Assembly: GCA_964450715.1 (NCBI GenBank)
Contig: CAYVFC010000009.1
Span: forward strand, 1 to 64,000
DNA: 64,000 nt
From: CAYVFC01 sp964450715
GTDB taxonomy: Bacteria > Myxococcota_A > Polyangia > Polyangiales > JAFGIB01
Direction: 5' to 3'
Made by a program: the position numbers and the translations under genes. A model generated the notes under the pieces. The model had not been told where the DNA came from, did no database searches, and was given only the letters and a program-made list of their open reading frames with translations. Positions 17,488 through 26,367 of this stretch are shown in pieces. Each line of letters begins with the position of its first letter. Position 1 is the first letter of the stretch.

Positions 17488-18123
17488 ATGCCCAAGCCGC
17501 GTTCCCACCTCGCCCGCCGTCCTCTCGCCACCGATCAACTGGCCGACCACTTCCGGGCCGCTGAGGGCCTGATGAACCAGGCGCTCGACTCGCAGGACGA
17601 GGTGATCGTTGACCTGCGAACCCCGAACCCGGAGACTCACAAGGACGACGAGTGGAGACTCTCGGTGGCCAGCGGGCCGTTGCTCGACGTCAATCACATC
17701 GAGTTCGGTGCCCAGTTCTCGATCGCGCTTCTTGTCGATTACATCGAGGACTACAACTGCGGCGACATCGACTACGAGCCGGTGTGGGAACAGTCGCGAG
17801 AGGCACACCTGTTCGATAGCGACTGGCGCACGATCACGTGCGCGTTCGCGTCTTGGCTTCTACGAATCGGCTGGATCTTTGTAAACGGTGAGCTGACCGC
17901 GGGTGAGGCTATCGAATGCGATCTCTCGATCGCCCCCGAAAGCTACCTTATCTGCACTCAAAAAGTCCGCACGCGCGGTACACCGCCGATCGAGCCGCCG
18001 CACTGGGGGCGGGCGAACGAGTTACGGAAGGCGTGGCGCGAACGGAACCCCGAAAAAGCCTCTGGGCCGGAAGAGTGGCAGCAGTACCAGGAGTACTACA
18101 GCGACGAAGAGCCGTGGTTCTAG
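17488..18123 (+). CDS. Hypothetical acidic protein
   Basis: A 211-residue protein without a signal peptide or membrane segment and with no recognised motif. It is rich in Trp, Glu and Asp (for example YIEDYNCGDIDYEPVWEQ, and a C-terminal EEWQQYQEYYSDEEPWF). The frame has natural amino-acid composition and is followed by a strong hairpin terminator, which supports it being a real gene. No partner is visible. Function unknown. Confidence 0.55.
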   Translation: MPKPRSHLARRPLATDQLADHFRAAEGLMNQALDSQDEVIVDLRTPNPETHKDDEWRLSVASGPLLDVNHIEFGAQFSIALLVDYIEDYNCGDIDYEPVWEQSREAHLFDSDWRTITCAFASWLLRIGWIFVNGELTAGEAIECDLSIAPESYLICTQKVRTRGTPPIEPPHWGRANELRKAWRERNPEKASGPEEWQQYQEYYSDEEPWF

Positions 18124-18129
18124 AAAAAA

Positions 18130-18179
18130 ACGGCCCCGCCCGGCGCGAAGAAAGGAGAAAAGCTACCGGGCGGGGCCGT
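18130..18179 (+). terminator. Strong hairpin terminator after 18123
   Basis: Perfect 14-base arms ACGGCCCCGCCCGG (18130-18143) and its reverse complement (18166-18179), with an A-rich loop and A7 immediately before the hairpin. On the minus strand the A7 run gives a U-tract, so it can also stop leftward transcription. Confidence 0.8.
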
Positions 18180-18188
18180 AGGGGTCAG

Positions 18189-18217
18189 CGCCCGGCGGCA
18201 AGGGGGGACGCCGGGCG
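18189..18217 (-). terminator. GC hairpin after the propeller lipoprotein gene
   Basis: Perfect nine-base arms CGCCCGGCG (18189-18197) and CGCCGGGCG (18209-18217), located just past the stop codon at 18253 for leftward transcription. There is no U-tract directly behind it, but the stronger hairpin at 18130-18179 with a U-tract on this strand follows. Confidence 0.45.
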
Positions 18218-18252
18218 TCATGACGCTTCGGGGTGAGGTTGTCGGGTCTGCT

Positions 18253-19521
18253 TTACGGCACGAAGCAGATGTCGGAGGGCTGGAGCCCCACGTCGATCGG
18301 GTCGTCGGTGGTCTCCTGGTCGGTCTCTGTATCCAGTATACGCACGCCCGGGTTGTCGCTGGTTTGGTCGGCGATCCAGAGCTCGGTTCCGTCCGGGGTC
18401 AGCACCATGTCGCTGAAACTCCACCCCTCGGCTTCGAGCAGGGTATCGAGCTTCTTGCCGGTCTCGGGGTTGAAGGTCACGATGTGGGTGTTGCTGCCGT
18501 TGTCGCCCGCTACGCCGATGGTCGCGTAGCCCTTGGTCTCGCTCACGATCAACGCCTTGGTCACGTTTCCGCCCAGTTCCTGTTCGGTCACGATGATGCC
18601 GCTCAGGGAGTTGTCCGAGGGGTCGAACAGCTCGATGCCGCCCTCCAGGGTCGAGAAATCGTCGGCCTCGGCCAGCACGAACTTGCCGATGGCTTCGCTG
18701 TACTCCGGGTCTCCGTAGGGGCTGGTCTTGGTCAGCTCCACGTCGTCCTCGATATTGCCGGTGGCGGCGTCGATGACGACGACGTAGCTGTCGCCCACCG
18801 GCGTCCAGCTATTCTCGCGGTCGAGCCGGTCGACGAGGACATAGATCTTGCCGTCGAGATAGACCATGCCCGAGGTCTCGGGAATGTCGTCATCGTCGGA
18901 GTACTCGCTCATATCCACGGTGCCGAGCTCGGTCCCGGTCAACGGCTCGACGACCAGCATCTCCTCCAGGCCGTACCGGGTGATGTAGGCGCGGTCTTCC
19001 GCCACCACCACCAGGTCGTGCGGATTGGATGCGGCCTCGACCGAGTACTCCTGGTCGATATCGAAGCTGTTCGAATCGAGCACCAGGATGGAGTCGACGC
19101 CAAGGCGCTGCACGATGAAGGGCGTCTCGGTGATGGGATCAAACTCGCACACCGAGTCCGAGTGGATGGAGTCGATGTCCTTGTCGACTGTATACCCGTC
19201 CATAACGATGGTGCTGTAGGATCCAGTCTGTTTGTCGGTAGTGATGACCAGGGCTGTGCTGTACTGCAGCTTGGGCTCGCCCCCGCTTCCGCTCTCTCCG
19301 GCAGCGCCCCCATTGCCTCCCTCTTCGGTTCTGCCTCCGCTTCCGCCCTCACCGGCGTCGCCGCTGCCGCCGCTGCCCCCATTGTCACTATCGACATCGC
19401 CCTCGCTGCCGGTGTCGCAGCCCGCCAGAAATCCCGTGACCAGCAGGCCGATCAGCAGCAGCCGAAGCCAGCCCTCTCGCTTCGAGATGCTCTCGTACCG
19501 ATCGTTCTTGGACTTATCCAT
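18253..19521 (-). CDS. Surface beta-propeller lipoprotein, BtuG-like (candidate corrinoid-binding)
   Basis: A 422-residue lipoprotein with lipobox FLAGC (Cys 35), a Gly/Ser/Glu linker (about 40-85), then a repetitive beta domain of YncE/YVTN-propeller style. Recurrent units include YITRYGLEEMLVVEPLTGTE, MVYLDGKIYVLVDRLDREN and LTPDGTELWIADQTSDNPGV. It lies downstream of the BtuB-like receptor gene on the same strand, within a cobalamin-riboswitch unit. In Bacteroides, BtuG is a surface propeller lipoprotein that passes B12 to BtuB, so a similar job is the best inference. I see no direct sequence match to BtuG. ATG at 19521 follows AGGAG. Confidence 0.65.
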   Translation of the reverse strand: MDKSKNDRYESISKREGWLRLLLIGLLVTGFLAGCDTGSEGDVDSDNGGSGGSGDAGEGGSGGRTEEGGNGGAAGESGSGGEPKLQYSTALVITTDKQTGSYSTIVMDGYTVDKDIDSIHSDSVCEFDPITETPFIVQRLGVDSILVLDSNSFDIDQEYSVEAASNPHDLVVVAEDRAYITRYGLEEMLVVEPLTGTELGTVDMSEYSDDDDIPETSGMVYLDGKIYVLVDRLDRENSWTPVGDSYVVVIDAATGNIEDDVELTKTSPYGDPEYSEAIGKFVLAEADDFSTLEGGIELFDPSDNSLSGIIVTEQELGGNVTKALIVSETKGYATIGVAGDNGSNTHIVTFNPETGKKLDTLLEAEGWSFSDMVLTPDGTELWIADQTSDNPGVRILDTETDQETTDDPIDVGLQPSDICFVP

Positions 19522-19571
19522 TGTACTCTCCTTTTTCGGGGCTCCTCGGAGCCGTTGCCGGCAAAGGCCGC

Positions 19572-21836
19572 TCAGAGCCATTGCCAGTGAAGCGTTCCCA
19601 GGTAGGTGCGTCCGGGCAGCGGATAGCGGTTGTAATCGCTCATCGGCAGCCAGACGCCCTCCTCGTTCTTGAAGACCAGCGCGTCGAGCAGGTTCTTGAC
19701 CTCGAAGGTGAAGGTCAGCCCTGCCGGCGGAAGCTCGAAACGCGCGCCCGTTCCCACGAACAGGTGCATGGTCACGTAGTCCTCGTCGTTGTACTGCCCG
19801 ACGTAGGACCTGCCCGCGTAGTCGACGTCGAACCAGCCCCCGGCTCCCCAGAGCTTACCGGTCCGGCCTAGGTCAAACCGGCCGTAGATTTCGTGCATGG
19901 GCCTTCCCGGAAGCCGCTTGCCCCGGTAGCGCTCCATGTCGGAGTCGTCGACGCCGTCGAAGTAGGTGTAGTTTCCGCTCAGCGTCACCAGGTCGATGAG
20001 CGATACGCGAAGGGCGAGCTCCACCCCCTGGATGCGGGCGGCGTTGAGGTTGATCGGGCGGCTGGTGCTCTGCGAGTTCTGCTCCAGCGAGATCAGATCC
20101 TTGACCCAGCTGGCGAACCAAGCGGCGTCGCAGCGCAGTAGATCGAGCAGGTTGTTGCCCACCAGAACGTAGGTCAGGCCGACGTCGACGTTGTAGCCGA
20201 TCTCCGGCCTGAGATCGGGATTGCCGATCACCGCCCCGCGGTCTCCGAATAGCTCGGCCAGATCCGGGGTGCGGGTGTAGCGCCCTCCGTTAGCCCGCAG
20301 GGTTAGCCCGTCGACGACCTGGTAGCGGACGCCAAGCGAGGGCGAGAAGAAAAAGCCGGTCTTCTCGGTCGTCTCCTTGTAGGTCAGCAGCCCGGGGGTG
20401 GGGCCGCCACCGAAGTAGGCGTAGTGGATCTCGCTTCTCAGTGTGGGGACGATGTGCAGGGGCTGAAACGGCGCCCAGTCGTGCTCGGCTCCCAGCTCGG
20501 TCCGGATCCGGTGGCTCGGCTTCTGCTGGTCGGCCTCGTCCGTGGCGTTGAGCCGGTCCTCGGCGTAGTGCTCGTAGCGGGTCGCGACCCGGAACGTGGT
20601 GATGTGCTCGGCCGAGAATTCGTGCGCGAGCAGGGCGGCGGCCGTCGCCGCGTTCGTGTCGTAGACATGGTCCTGGTGGCCGGTGCCGATGTTCCCGCCC
20701 ATGTCGTCGAACTTCACGCGCATGTATAGGTAGGACAGATCGAGATCGAGCTCGGTGGCATTGCCCAGCGGCCTCTCGAAGCGCAGGTTGACAGCGTTAC
20801 GCAGGGTCTCGAGCTCGGCGTCGCTCTTGCCGATCATGTGGTCGATGCCGGCCAGCCCCTGGTCCTTGTAGTAGAAATCGTCCATCAACCGCACCGTCCA
20901 GTCGTCGAAGCGCCGGTCGAGCTTGAGCATGGCGGAGCCCGCCGTGTGCATGTTGTTGCTGCGATTGACGAAGGCGTCGTCGTCCTTGTTTCGGAAGGTG
21001 CCGTTGCGGTTGTAGTAGCGGAAATCGCCGTCCGAGTGCTGGAGCGAGGCGATGGCCAGGGTATCGACGTCAAAGACCTGGGCGCCGTACAGGCCGTACA
21101 GCCGCCAGGTATCCCAGGAGCCGTAGCTGCCCGACAGCTCGGTGACCGGCTGGTCGAAGCGCCGGGTTCTGAGAACGATGGCCCCGCCGATGCCGCTCGT
21201 GCCTAGCGCCAGCGGGGCGTTGCCCCGGTAGACCTCCACGCTGTCGAGCACGTCCAGGGAGAGGTCGCCCAGATCGACTACGGAAACCCCGCCGACGTTG
21301 AGCTGGATGCCGTCCAGGAAGACCGGCACCTGGTTCGGCGTGGAGCCGCGGATGCTTGCCGCGCCGTACGCCCCGAGCCCGCCCAGGCTGCGCACCTGAA
21401 CGCCCACCGAGCGGGAGAGCATCTCCGACAGGTCGGTCACCCGCTTTCGCTCCTCGAGCACGGGTATGGTCTCGGCGAATCCGGTGACGCGATCCGTTCT
21501 CTGTATCCGGTATCCGGTGACCTGGGCCTCCTCGATGTCGTAGACGGTTTCGTCTTCGCCGGTAGCGGCGGTCGCGGTCTTGTCTTCGGTCGGAGTTTTG
21601 GGGCTTTCTTCCCCGGTGGAGCTCGACGGGGTCCTGGTTTCCGGCGCCTGCTCCCCGGCATCGCTTCCCGCGTCCGGCCCGGAAGAAACGCCGGCATCGG
21701 CCGGAGCGCTGCCTGCATCCGCCTCCGCGGGAATCCCGGCATCGGCCGGGGCCGTGTCGGGCTCCTGCGCGGCCGCCTCGCCCGCCGAGAGCAGGGTAAA
21801 AAGAACTAGAAACGCCGGTATCCTGGGAGAACGCAT
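19572..21836 (-). CDS. btuB: TonB-dependent outer-membrane receptor, BtuB-like
   Basis: Predicted outer-membrane corrinoid importer of 754 residues. It has a signal peptide (IPAFLVLFTLLSAGEAAAQ) and an Asp-Ala-Gly-rich linker to about residue 90. A TonB-box-like stretch (EEAQVTGYRI) comes next. The plug domain (about 115-235) contains SRSVGVQVRSLGGLGAYGAA, RGSTPNQVPVFLDG and VEVYRGNAPLALGTSGIGGA. A 22-strand-type barrel ends in LGTLHWQWL, the usual aromatic C-terminus. ATG at 21836 is set by the signal peptide. The upstream cobalamin riboswitch (22204-22407) supports a B12 role. The downstream neighbour is the BtuG-like lipoprotein. Confidence 0.85.
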   Translation of the reverse strand: MRSPRIPAFLVLFTLLSAGEAAAQEPDTAPADAGIPAEADAGSAPADAGVSSGPDAGSDAGEQAPETRTPSSSTGEESPKTPTEDKTATAATGEDETVYDIEEAQVTGYRIQRTDRVTGFAETIPVLEERKRVTDLSEMLSRSVGVQVRSLGGLGAYGAASIRGSTPNQVPVFLDGIQLNVGGVSVVDLGDLSLDVLDSVEVYRGNAPLALGTSGIGGAIVLRTRRFDQPVTELSGSYGSWDTWRLYGLYGAQVFDVDTLAIASLQHSDGDFRYYNRNGTFRNKDDDAFVNRSNNMHTAGSAMLKLDRRFDDWTVRLMDDFYYKDQGLAGIDHMIGKSDAELETLRNAVNLRFERPLGNATELDLDLSYLYMRVKFDDMGGNIGTGHQDHVYDTNAATAAALLAHEFSAEHITTFRVATRYEHYAEDRLNATDEADQQKPSHRIRTELGAEHDWAPFQPLHIVPTLRSEIHYAYFGGGPTPGLLTYKETTEKTGFFFSPSLGVRYQVVDGLTLRANGGRYTRTPDLAELFGDRGAVIGNPDLRPEIGYNVDVGLTYVLVGNNLLDLLRCDAAWFASWVKDLISLEQNSQSTSRPINLNAARIQGVELALRVSLIDLVTLSGNYTYFDGVDDSDMERYRGKRLPGRPMHEIYGRFDLGRTGKLWGAGGWFDVDYAGRSYVGQYNDEDYVTMHLFVGTGARFELPPAGLTFTFEVKNLLDALVFKNEEGVWLPMSDYNRYPLPGRTYLGTLHWQWL

Positions 21837-21994
21837 CGGTAATCTTTCCCTGAGAAGTACGGGTTCCGGGTGCCGTTCGTTCGGTTCGATGCACCGCGCC
21901 ACTGGGGCGCGGCGCGGACTGCTTCCCCGGGCACGTCGCGGGCGCCGGTGCGCCGCCATCGGTGAGACCCGGTCGAGCGAACGATTCAGGCGCC

Positions 21995-22171
21995 CTAGGC
22001 GGGCACGCCGCGGTGTCGATCGCGAGACGTACACCGGTAGGTTTTCAGCCGCGAATGCGGATCGTCCGACCCGAAAGGACCGCTCGACGGCGGCGCGTTT
22101 CGCGCGCTGCGCTCAACCCCGGTGTAGCTGGAAGAAAAACCGCGAAGACCGTGCTTCTTCATATTCACCAT
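21995..22171 (-). CDS. Possible leader ORF behind the btuB riboswitch
   Basis: The conserved riboswitch tail (GAGGG, a short gap, ATGGTG) starts a 58-codon frame beginning MVNMKKHGLRGFSSSYTG. The same ATGGTG starts real genes at two other riboswitches and a 19-codon leader at a third. Here the frame stops 158 bases before btuB and its composition is not convincing, so it may be a relic of the copied initiation module rather than a functional peptide. Confidence 0.25.
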   Translation of the reverse strand: MVNMKKHGLRGFSSSYTGVERSARNAPPSSGPFGSDDPHSRLKTYRCTSRDRHRGVPA

Positions 22172-22203
22172 CCTTTTCCCTCGAAGGCGTGGCAAAACGA
22201 CTT

Positions 22204-22407
22204 CCATCACCGGCAGGTCTTCGGACTCGTGGGCAGAAGCGCCTTTTTCGGCTCTGTCCTACTCACCGTCGCTTCCCAGCCGATGCCGGCCAGTGCTTGT
22301 TGACGGCTTTCGTTCCCACTTACCGCTGCGGGGCAGTCCCGGACTTTCACCGGGTTCCCTTTTCAGGGCTGGATCGCGTTTGAACGACCCATACCCAACC
22401 GGTAACG
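22204..22407 (-). promoter_or_regulatory. Cobalamin riboswitch 1 (controls btuB and propeller lipoprotein)
   Basis: On the minus strand the core reads CCTGAAAAGGGAACCCGGTG, then GTCCGGGACTGCCCCGCAGC and GGTAAGTGGGAACGAAAGCC, and ends with the B12 box AGTCCGAAGACCTGCCGG. These are the conserved cobalamin-aptamer blocks in correct order and spacing. About 370 bases of leader separate it from the btuB start. Confidence 0.93.
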
Positions 22408-22413
22408 AGCCCG

Positions 22414-22441
22414 TTCATAGCAAAAGGCTCGCCAATGTCAA
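22414..22441 (-). promoter_or_regulatory. Promoter for riboswitch 1 unit
   Basis: TTGACA (22436-22441, minus strand), 16-base spacer, then TATGAA (22414-22419) preceded by TGC, an extended -10. The same TTGACA-16-TA layout precedes three other riboswitches in this window. Confidence 0.7.
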
Positions 22442-22768
22442 TAGCGGGCAAAAGTACTGTTACGGTCTGGACCGAGCGTCTTCCGGGTAGCTCCGGAGCG
22501 GCCGTCCAGGGGTGAACGGCACCGGGTGATGGATCGGCCGCCGTCATCGCGTCGAGCAACCGCAGCGCGAACGAATGACGAAAACAGGCTCCGGAGCACC
22601 GATCGGGTCGGTCGGTCAATGAAATCGATCCGTTGAATGTTCGCGGCCTCCGCCAGACACGAACTCGCGCATCGAAAACGTTTTTTCGAGGATCGCTCGT
22701 GGCGCAACCTCCTGGAATCAAGTAGGTAAGACCTGTTCGATGCCATGGCGGGTACGGGCGGCGCTGGA
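22442..22768. other. Divergent intergenic region between riboswitch units 1 and 2
   Basis: No supported gene. It separates the leftward btuB unit from the rightward TonB-system unit. A near-palindrome, TCGAAAACGTTTTTTCGA (22672-22689), might be an operator or a structural element. Confidence 0.5.
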
Positions 22769-22796
22769 TTGACAGTTTCTGCCGATCTGGTACGCA
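22769..22796 (+). promoter_or_regulatory. Promoter for riboswitch 2 unit
   Basis: TTGACA (22769-22774), 16-base spacer ending TCTGG, then TACGCA (22791-22796). The TTGACA and the TCTGGTA around the -10 are shared with the promoters at 31342 and 39072. Confidence 0.6.
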
Positions 22797-22800
22797 GTAT

Positions 22801-23010
22801 CGGTTACCGGTTGGACCGCCGGCGGGTCGAATCGCCGCGGTCCTGAAAAGGGAACCCGGTGAAAGTCCGGGACTGCCCCGCAGCGGTAAGTGGGAACGAA
22901 AGCCATCTTACAAGCACTGGTCCTGGGGACCGGGAAGCGATGGCGAGTAGGTGACGTGTCCTGAAACGGTTTTTCCGCCCACGAGTCCGAAGACCTGCCG
23001 GTAACAGCCA
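22801..23010 (+). promoter_or_regulatory. Cobalamin riboswitch 2 (controls the TonB energising operon)
   Basis: The conserved blocks CCTGAAAAGGGAACCCGGTG, GGGACTGCCCCGCAGCGGTA and the B12 box GAGTCCGAAGACCTGCCGG are present in order. Behind it CCACC (about 23009-23013) can pair with GGTGG (23041-23045), which overlaps the ATG at 23039, so control is probably at translation start. Confidence 0.93.
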
Positions 23011-23038
23011 CCTTTTGTCACGCCTTCGAGGGTCGAGG

Positions 23039-23854
23039 ATGGTGGATATGCCGCATGGCACGGCTCCAGTATGGTTTTCGTTTAGGTTTCCGGTTCTCGC
23101 CCTGGCGTTGATGGGCCTTTCACTTGGCACCGCGCTGCCGGCCCGGGCCGAGCCGGAGCCGGACGCGGCCCGGCTCGCGCGGTTGCGCGCCGAGGTGGAC
23201 GAGCTTCAGGAGCGGCTCGACCGGGCTCGCTCAACGGCCGCTTCGGAGCGGCGTTCGCTGCAGACCCAGAAGGCCGACCTGGAGGTGCTGCTGAACAAGG
23301 AGCAGCTACGGCAGAAGACCCTGAAGCGGATGCGCGCCCGGCAGCTCGACGAGCAGCGTAAGGCCGAGTCGCGGTCGGCCCTGCTCGTCGAGCCGGCGCT
23401 TGGTGCCGCTCACCGGCTTCGCCGGCTGGTGGAGCAGACCCTGCCCTTCAGGCACGAGCAGCGGCTTCAGGCGGTGGACGAGATCATCGCATCCCTCCGG
23501 GGCCCGGCAGCCGATCCGGCCGTGGCGCTGTCCCGGCTCTGGCAGCTGCTGGAGGACGAAATCCGGCTGACCGCGGAAAGCGGGCTTCACCGCCAGGTGA
23601 TCGCGCTCGAGGGCCGGCGCCTGCTGGTAGAGGTGGTTCACCTCGGCATGGGCGCGCTCTACTTCCGCACCGAGGACGGCAGGTTCGGATGGGCCGATCC
23701 GGGCGACGGCAAGGGGTATACCTTCCGGCTGTTTTCCGACGAGCAGCGGATCGCGGCGGTCGAGACCCTGTTCGATGCGCTCCGCAAGCAGATCCGCAAG
23801 GGGGCCTTCGCGCTCCCGCTGGCGCTCACCTCTTCAGGGGAGGACGAGCCATGA
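23039..23854 (+). CDS. DUF3450 periplasmic coiled-coil protein of a TonB system
   Basis: A 271-residue exported protein with a signal peptide (PVLALALMGLSLGTALPARA). A long coiled coil follows at about 40-110 (RLARLRAEVDELQERLDRAR). A C-terminal domain carries the DUF3450 features LLVEVVHLGMGALYFRTEDG and FGWADPGDGKGY. DUF3450 proteins are encoded first in TonB2-type operons (DUF3450-TtpC-ExbB-ExbD-TonB-TPR) and are presumed to help energy transfer to receptors. ATG at 23039 is six bases after GAGGG in the conserved riboswitch tail; the frame is open upstream from 23015. It overlaps the next gene by four bases. Confidence 0.85.
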   Translation: MVDMPHGTAPVWFSFRFPVLALALMGLSLGTALPARAEPEPDAARLARLRAEVDELQERLDRARSTAASERRSLQTQKADLEVLLNKEQLRQKTLKRMRARQLDEQRKAESRSALLVEPALGAAHRLRRLVEQTLPFRHEQRLQAVDEIIASLRGPAADPAVALSRLWQLLEDEIRLTAESGLHRQVIALEGRRLLVEVVHLGMGALYFRTEDGRFGWADPGDGKGYTFRLFSDEQRIAAVETLFDALRKQIRKGAFALPLALTSSGEDEP

Positions 23855-25356
23855 GACCCTCCCTTCGGGTGGCACCCGGCGCGCGCGCGTTCGAGGCCAT
23901 GGCGCGCGCGGTTGTTTTTTCTATCCTGATGGCTCACGCGCTGCCAGTCCGGGCCGATTCCCCGCTGCAGCAAGCCTACCGCGAGGAGTTGCGGGTGCTG
24001 TCGGCCGAGAAGCAGCAGCTGCTGTCGCGCATCGAGCGGCAGCAAAGCGAGGCGCAGCAGCAGGCCGAGCTGATCCGCTCCGAGGTGGTCGCCCTGTCCG
24101 AGCAGGTGACCCGGCTGCAGCTTGAGAATGACGCGCTGGAAGAGAGCATCGGCCGGGCGGAGACCGAGGTGCAGACCGGCGGCGACCGGCAGACGCTGGT
24201 CGAGAGCACACACGAGCAGGCGCTCGGCACCCTGCGCAGCCACGGGGTCGAAATCGAGCCGCAGTCGGAACCGGGGGCCGCGATGGAGGCGCTCTTCGAG
24301 CAGGGGTGTGCCCTGGCCAGGCGGCTGGGCGAGGTCCGGGTGAGCCGCGGCAGCTACTTCGCGCCGGACGGATCCGAAAAGCAGGGCGATATGCTGTGGC
24401 TATCCAGGGTCGCGGCCACCAGCCTGGACCGGGAGAACGGTGGCGCGCTTGAGCCGGTGGGCGCGGACGCGCTGAGGGTCGGCCGCCCCGAGGCCGCGAA
24501 CTCCGCCCGGGCGCTGGTCGAGGGCAAGCGCCCGCCGCTGGTGACGATGTACCTGTTCGATCCGCTGCAGGGATCGAAGAGCGAGGCGACCGGAGAGCGC
24601 ACGCTGGTCGAGACCTTCCGGTCCGGTGGGCTGGTGATGTGGCCCATCCTGGCGCTGGCGATTCTGGCCCTGATCATCGCGCTGGAGCGGCTGGTGGTGC
24701 TGGCCCGGACGCGGCCACGCGGTCAACTGGTGACCCGGGTCGGCGAGCGGATCGATCAGGGGAAGTGGAGCGAGGCCGCCCGTTGTTGCCAGGGCGAGCG
24801 GTCGGCTCTGTCGCGCGTGCTGCTGCAAGTTGCGGCGAATCCCGGGCAGCGGCGCAATCAGCTCGAGCAGGTGGTCGACGAGGCTATCCTCGCCGAGCGC
24901 CCGGCGCTGGAGCGCTTTCTTCCGGCCCTGAACCTGATCGCGGTGGTCTGCCCGCTGCTCGGGCTGCTGGGGACGGTCACCGGCATGATCGATACCTTTC
25001 ATGTGATCACCGACCACGGCACCGGAGACCCGCGGCTGCTGTCGGGGGGCATCTCCGAGGCGCTGCTGACCACGGAGTTCGGCCTGATGGTGGCCATTCC
25101 CGTCCTGTTGCTGCACGCGTTTCTCGCAAGCCGCGTGGACCGCGTGCTCGCGGAGATGGAGATCGGCGCGCTCGGCCTTCTCAACCGGGTCTTCGGCAAC
25201 CGCTGCGAGCGAGCGGACGGGGAAGGCGACGGTGTGGACGAGGCGAGCGGGCGCAAGGCGGTGGTCGGCCAACCGGAGCGAGCCCGGGGGCAGACGGACG
25301 TGGTCGAGCGCAACTCCGGGTCCGTGCGCAAGCTCACCGGGGGCAGTCTTGCTTGA
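23851..25356 (+). CDS. TtpC-like protein: MotA/TolQ/ExbB proton channel with periplasmic N-domain
   Basis: A 501-residue inner-membrane protein. It has a signal peptide, a coiled-coil periplasmic N-terminal domain (about 35-235), and then an ExbB-type part. Transmembrane segments are GGLVMWPILALAILALIIAL, a second with LIAVVCPLLGLLGTVTGMID, and a third with LMVAIPVLLLHAFLA. The TVTGMIDTFHVI segment matches the proton-channel signature. The length and added N-domain identify the TtpC class of TonB2 systems rather than ordinary ExbB. It is translationally coupled to its neighbours by an ATGA overlap upstream and an overlap with exbB downstream. Confidence 0.85.
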   Translation: MRPSLRVAPGARAFEAMARAVVFSILMAHALPVRADSPLQQAYREELRVLSAEKQQLLSRIERQQSEAQQQAELIRSEVVALSEQVTRLQLENDALEESIGRAETEVQTGGDRQTLVESTHEQALGTLRSHGVEIEPQSEPGAAMEALFEQGCALARRLGEVRVSRGSYFAPDGSEKQGDMLWLSRVAATSLDRENGGALEPVGADALRVGRPEAANSARALVEGKRPPLVTMYLFDPLQGSKSEATGERTLVETFRSGGLVMWPILALAILALIIALERLVVLARTRPRGQLVTRVGERIDQGKWSEAARCCQGERSALSRVLLQVAANPGQRRNQLEQVVDEAILAERPALERFLPALNLIAVVCPLLGLLGTVTGMIDTFHVITDHGTGDPRLLSGGISEALLTTEFGLMVAIPVLLLHAFLASRVDRVLAEMEIGALGLLNRVFGNRCERADGEGDGVDEASGRKAVVGQPERARGQTDVVERNSGSVRKLTGGSLA

Positions 25357-25960
25357 GCGGTTGCACGATACCATCGAAATGGGCGGCTTCGTCATGCCGC
25401 CCCTGCTGGTGATCGGGCTACTGCTCTGGACGCTGATCGGCCTGCGGATGCAGCTCCTCGAGCGCGGCTTTGGCGGGACGCTCGCCGAACGGGTGCGGCG
25501 GATCCGCGGCGTGGCGGAAACGCTGGCAGGCGCGCGAGGGTTGCTGGATCGAGTACTGCGAACCGGTCTGGCCCGGCTCGAGGCCGGGCCGGCGGGTCGG
25601 CGGGGGCTGGACCAGCTGGTACTGGAGGTGGACATGGAGCTGGGCCGCTACCGGCGCGTCATTCGCAGCCTGTGCGGGGTGGCCCCTCTGCTCGGGCTGC
25701 TGGGCACGGTGAGCGGGATGATCGAAACCTTTCACGGCCTGACCGCGATGGAGCTGTTCGCCAGCGACGGCGGGGTGGCCGGCGGCGTGGCCGAGGCGCT
25801 GGTCAGCACCCAGATGGGGCTGGTGGTGGCCGTGCCGGGCCTGATCGCCTCCCGGCTGCTCGACGGCCGCGAAGAGGCGCTACGCCTCGAGGTCCGCCGC
25901 GCCCGCGAGCACCTGGATCTGTCGGGCCTGGCCGCGACCGGCGCGGGAGCGGGCGGATGA
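25349..25960 (+). CDS. exbB: ExbB proton-channel protein
   Basis: A 203-residue inner-membrane subunit that, with ExbD, uses the proton gradient to drive TonB. Three transmembrane segments are visible: GGFVMPPLLVIGLLLWTLIG, then VAPLLGLLGTVSGMIETFHG, and MGLVVAVPGLIASRLL. The GLLGTVSGMIETFHGL segment is the family signature. TTG at 25349 is preferred because ExbB proteins start with a short amphipathic helix (here LLERLHDTIEMGGF); ATG at 25379 would remove it. It overlaps both neighbours. Confidence 0.88.
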   Translation: MLERLHDTIEMGGFVMPPLLVIGLLLWTLIGLRMQLLERGFGGTLAERVRRIRGVAETLAGARGLLDRVLRTGLARLEAGPAGRRGLDQLVLEVDMELGRYRRVIRSLCGVAPLLGLLGTVSGMIETFHGLTAMELFASDGGVAGGVAEALVSTQMGLVVAVPGLIASRLLDGREEALRLEVRRAREHLDLSGLAATGAGAGG

Positions 25961-26367
25961 GCACCGGGCGGGCGACGGAGAAGCGGCGGCAGGATAGCGA
26001 GATCAATATCGCGCCGCTCATCGACATGGTCTTCATCCTGCTCATCTTCTTCATGGTCACCACCAGCTTCGTGCGCGACGCCGAGGTCGAGATCGAGAGG
26101 CCCGGGGCACGCACCGCCCGGCAGGCGGACAACCGCTCGGTGCGGGTCTCCATCGGCCGACGCGGCGAGTTGTTCGTGGACGCCAGGCCGGTGCAGCCCT
26201 GGATGCTGCAGGCGCGGCTGAGGGAAACCGTCTCGCGGCAGGGGATCAAGACCGTGCTGGTGGTCGCCGACCGGAACGTGCCGACCGGCACCCTGGTCGA
26301 GGTGGTGGACCAGTGCCGGCTGGCGGGCGCGAGCGACGTGGGGGTGGCGGCGGAGCAGGAGCTATGA
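25957..26367 (+). CDS. exbD: ExbD biopolymer transport protein
   Basis: A 136-residue inner-membrane protein with one N-terminal transmembrane helix (INIAPLIDMVFILLIFFMVT). The helix contains the conserved Asp (LID) that carries protons. A periplasmic domain follows (VVADRNVPTGTLVEVVDQCR). The start ATG overlaps the exbB stop in ATGA. Length and domain order match ExbD. Confidence 0.92.
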   Translation: MSTGRATEKRRQDSEINIAPLIDMVFILLIFFMVTTSFVRDAEVEIERPGARTARQADNRSVRVSIGRRGELFVDARPVQPWMLQARLRETVSRQGIKTVLVVADRNVPTGTLVEVVDQCRLAGASDVGVAAEQEL

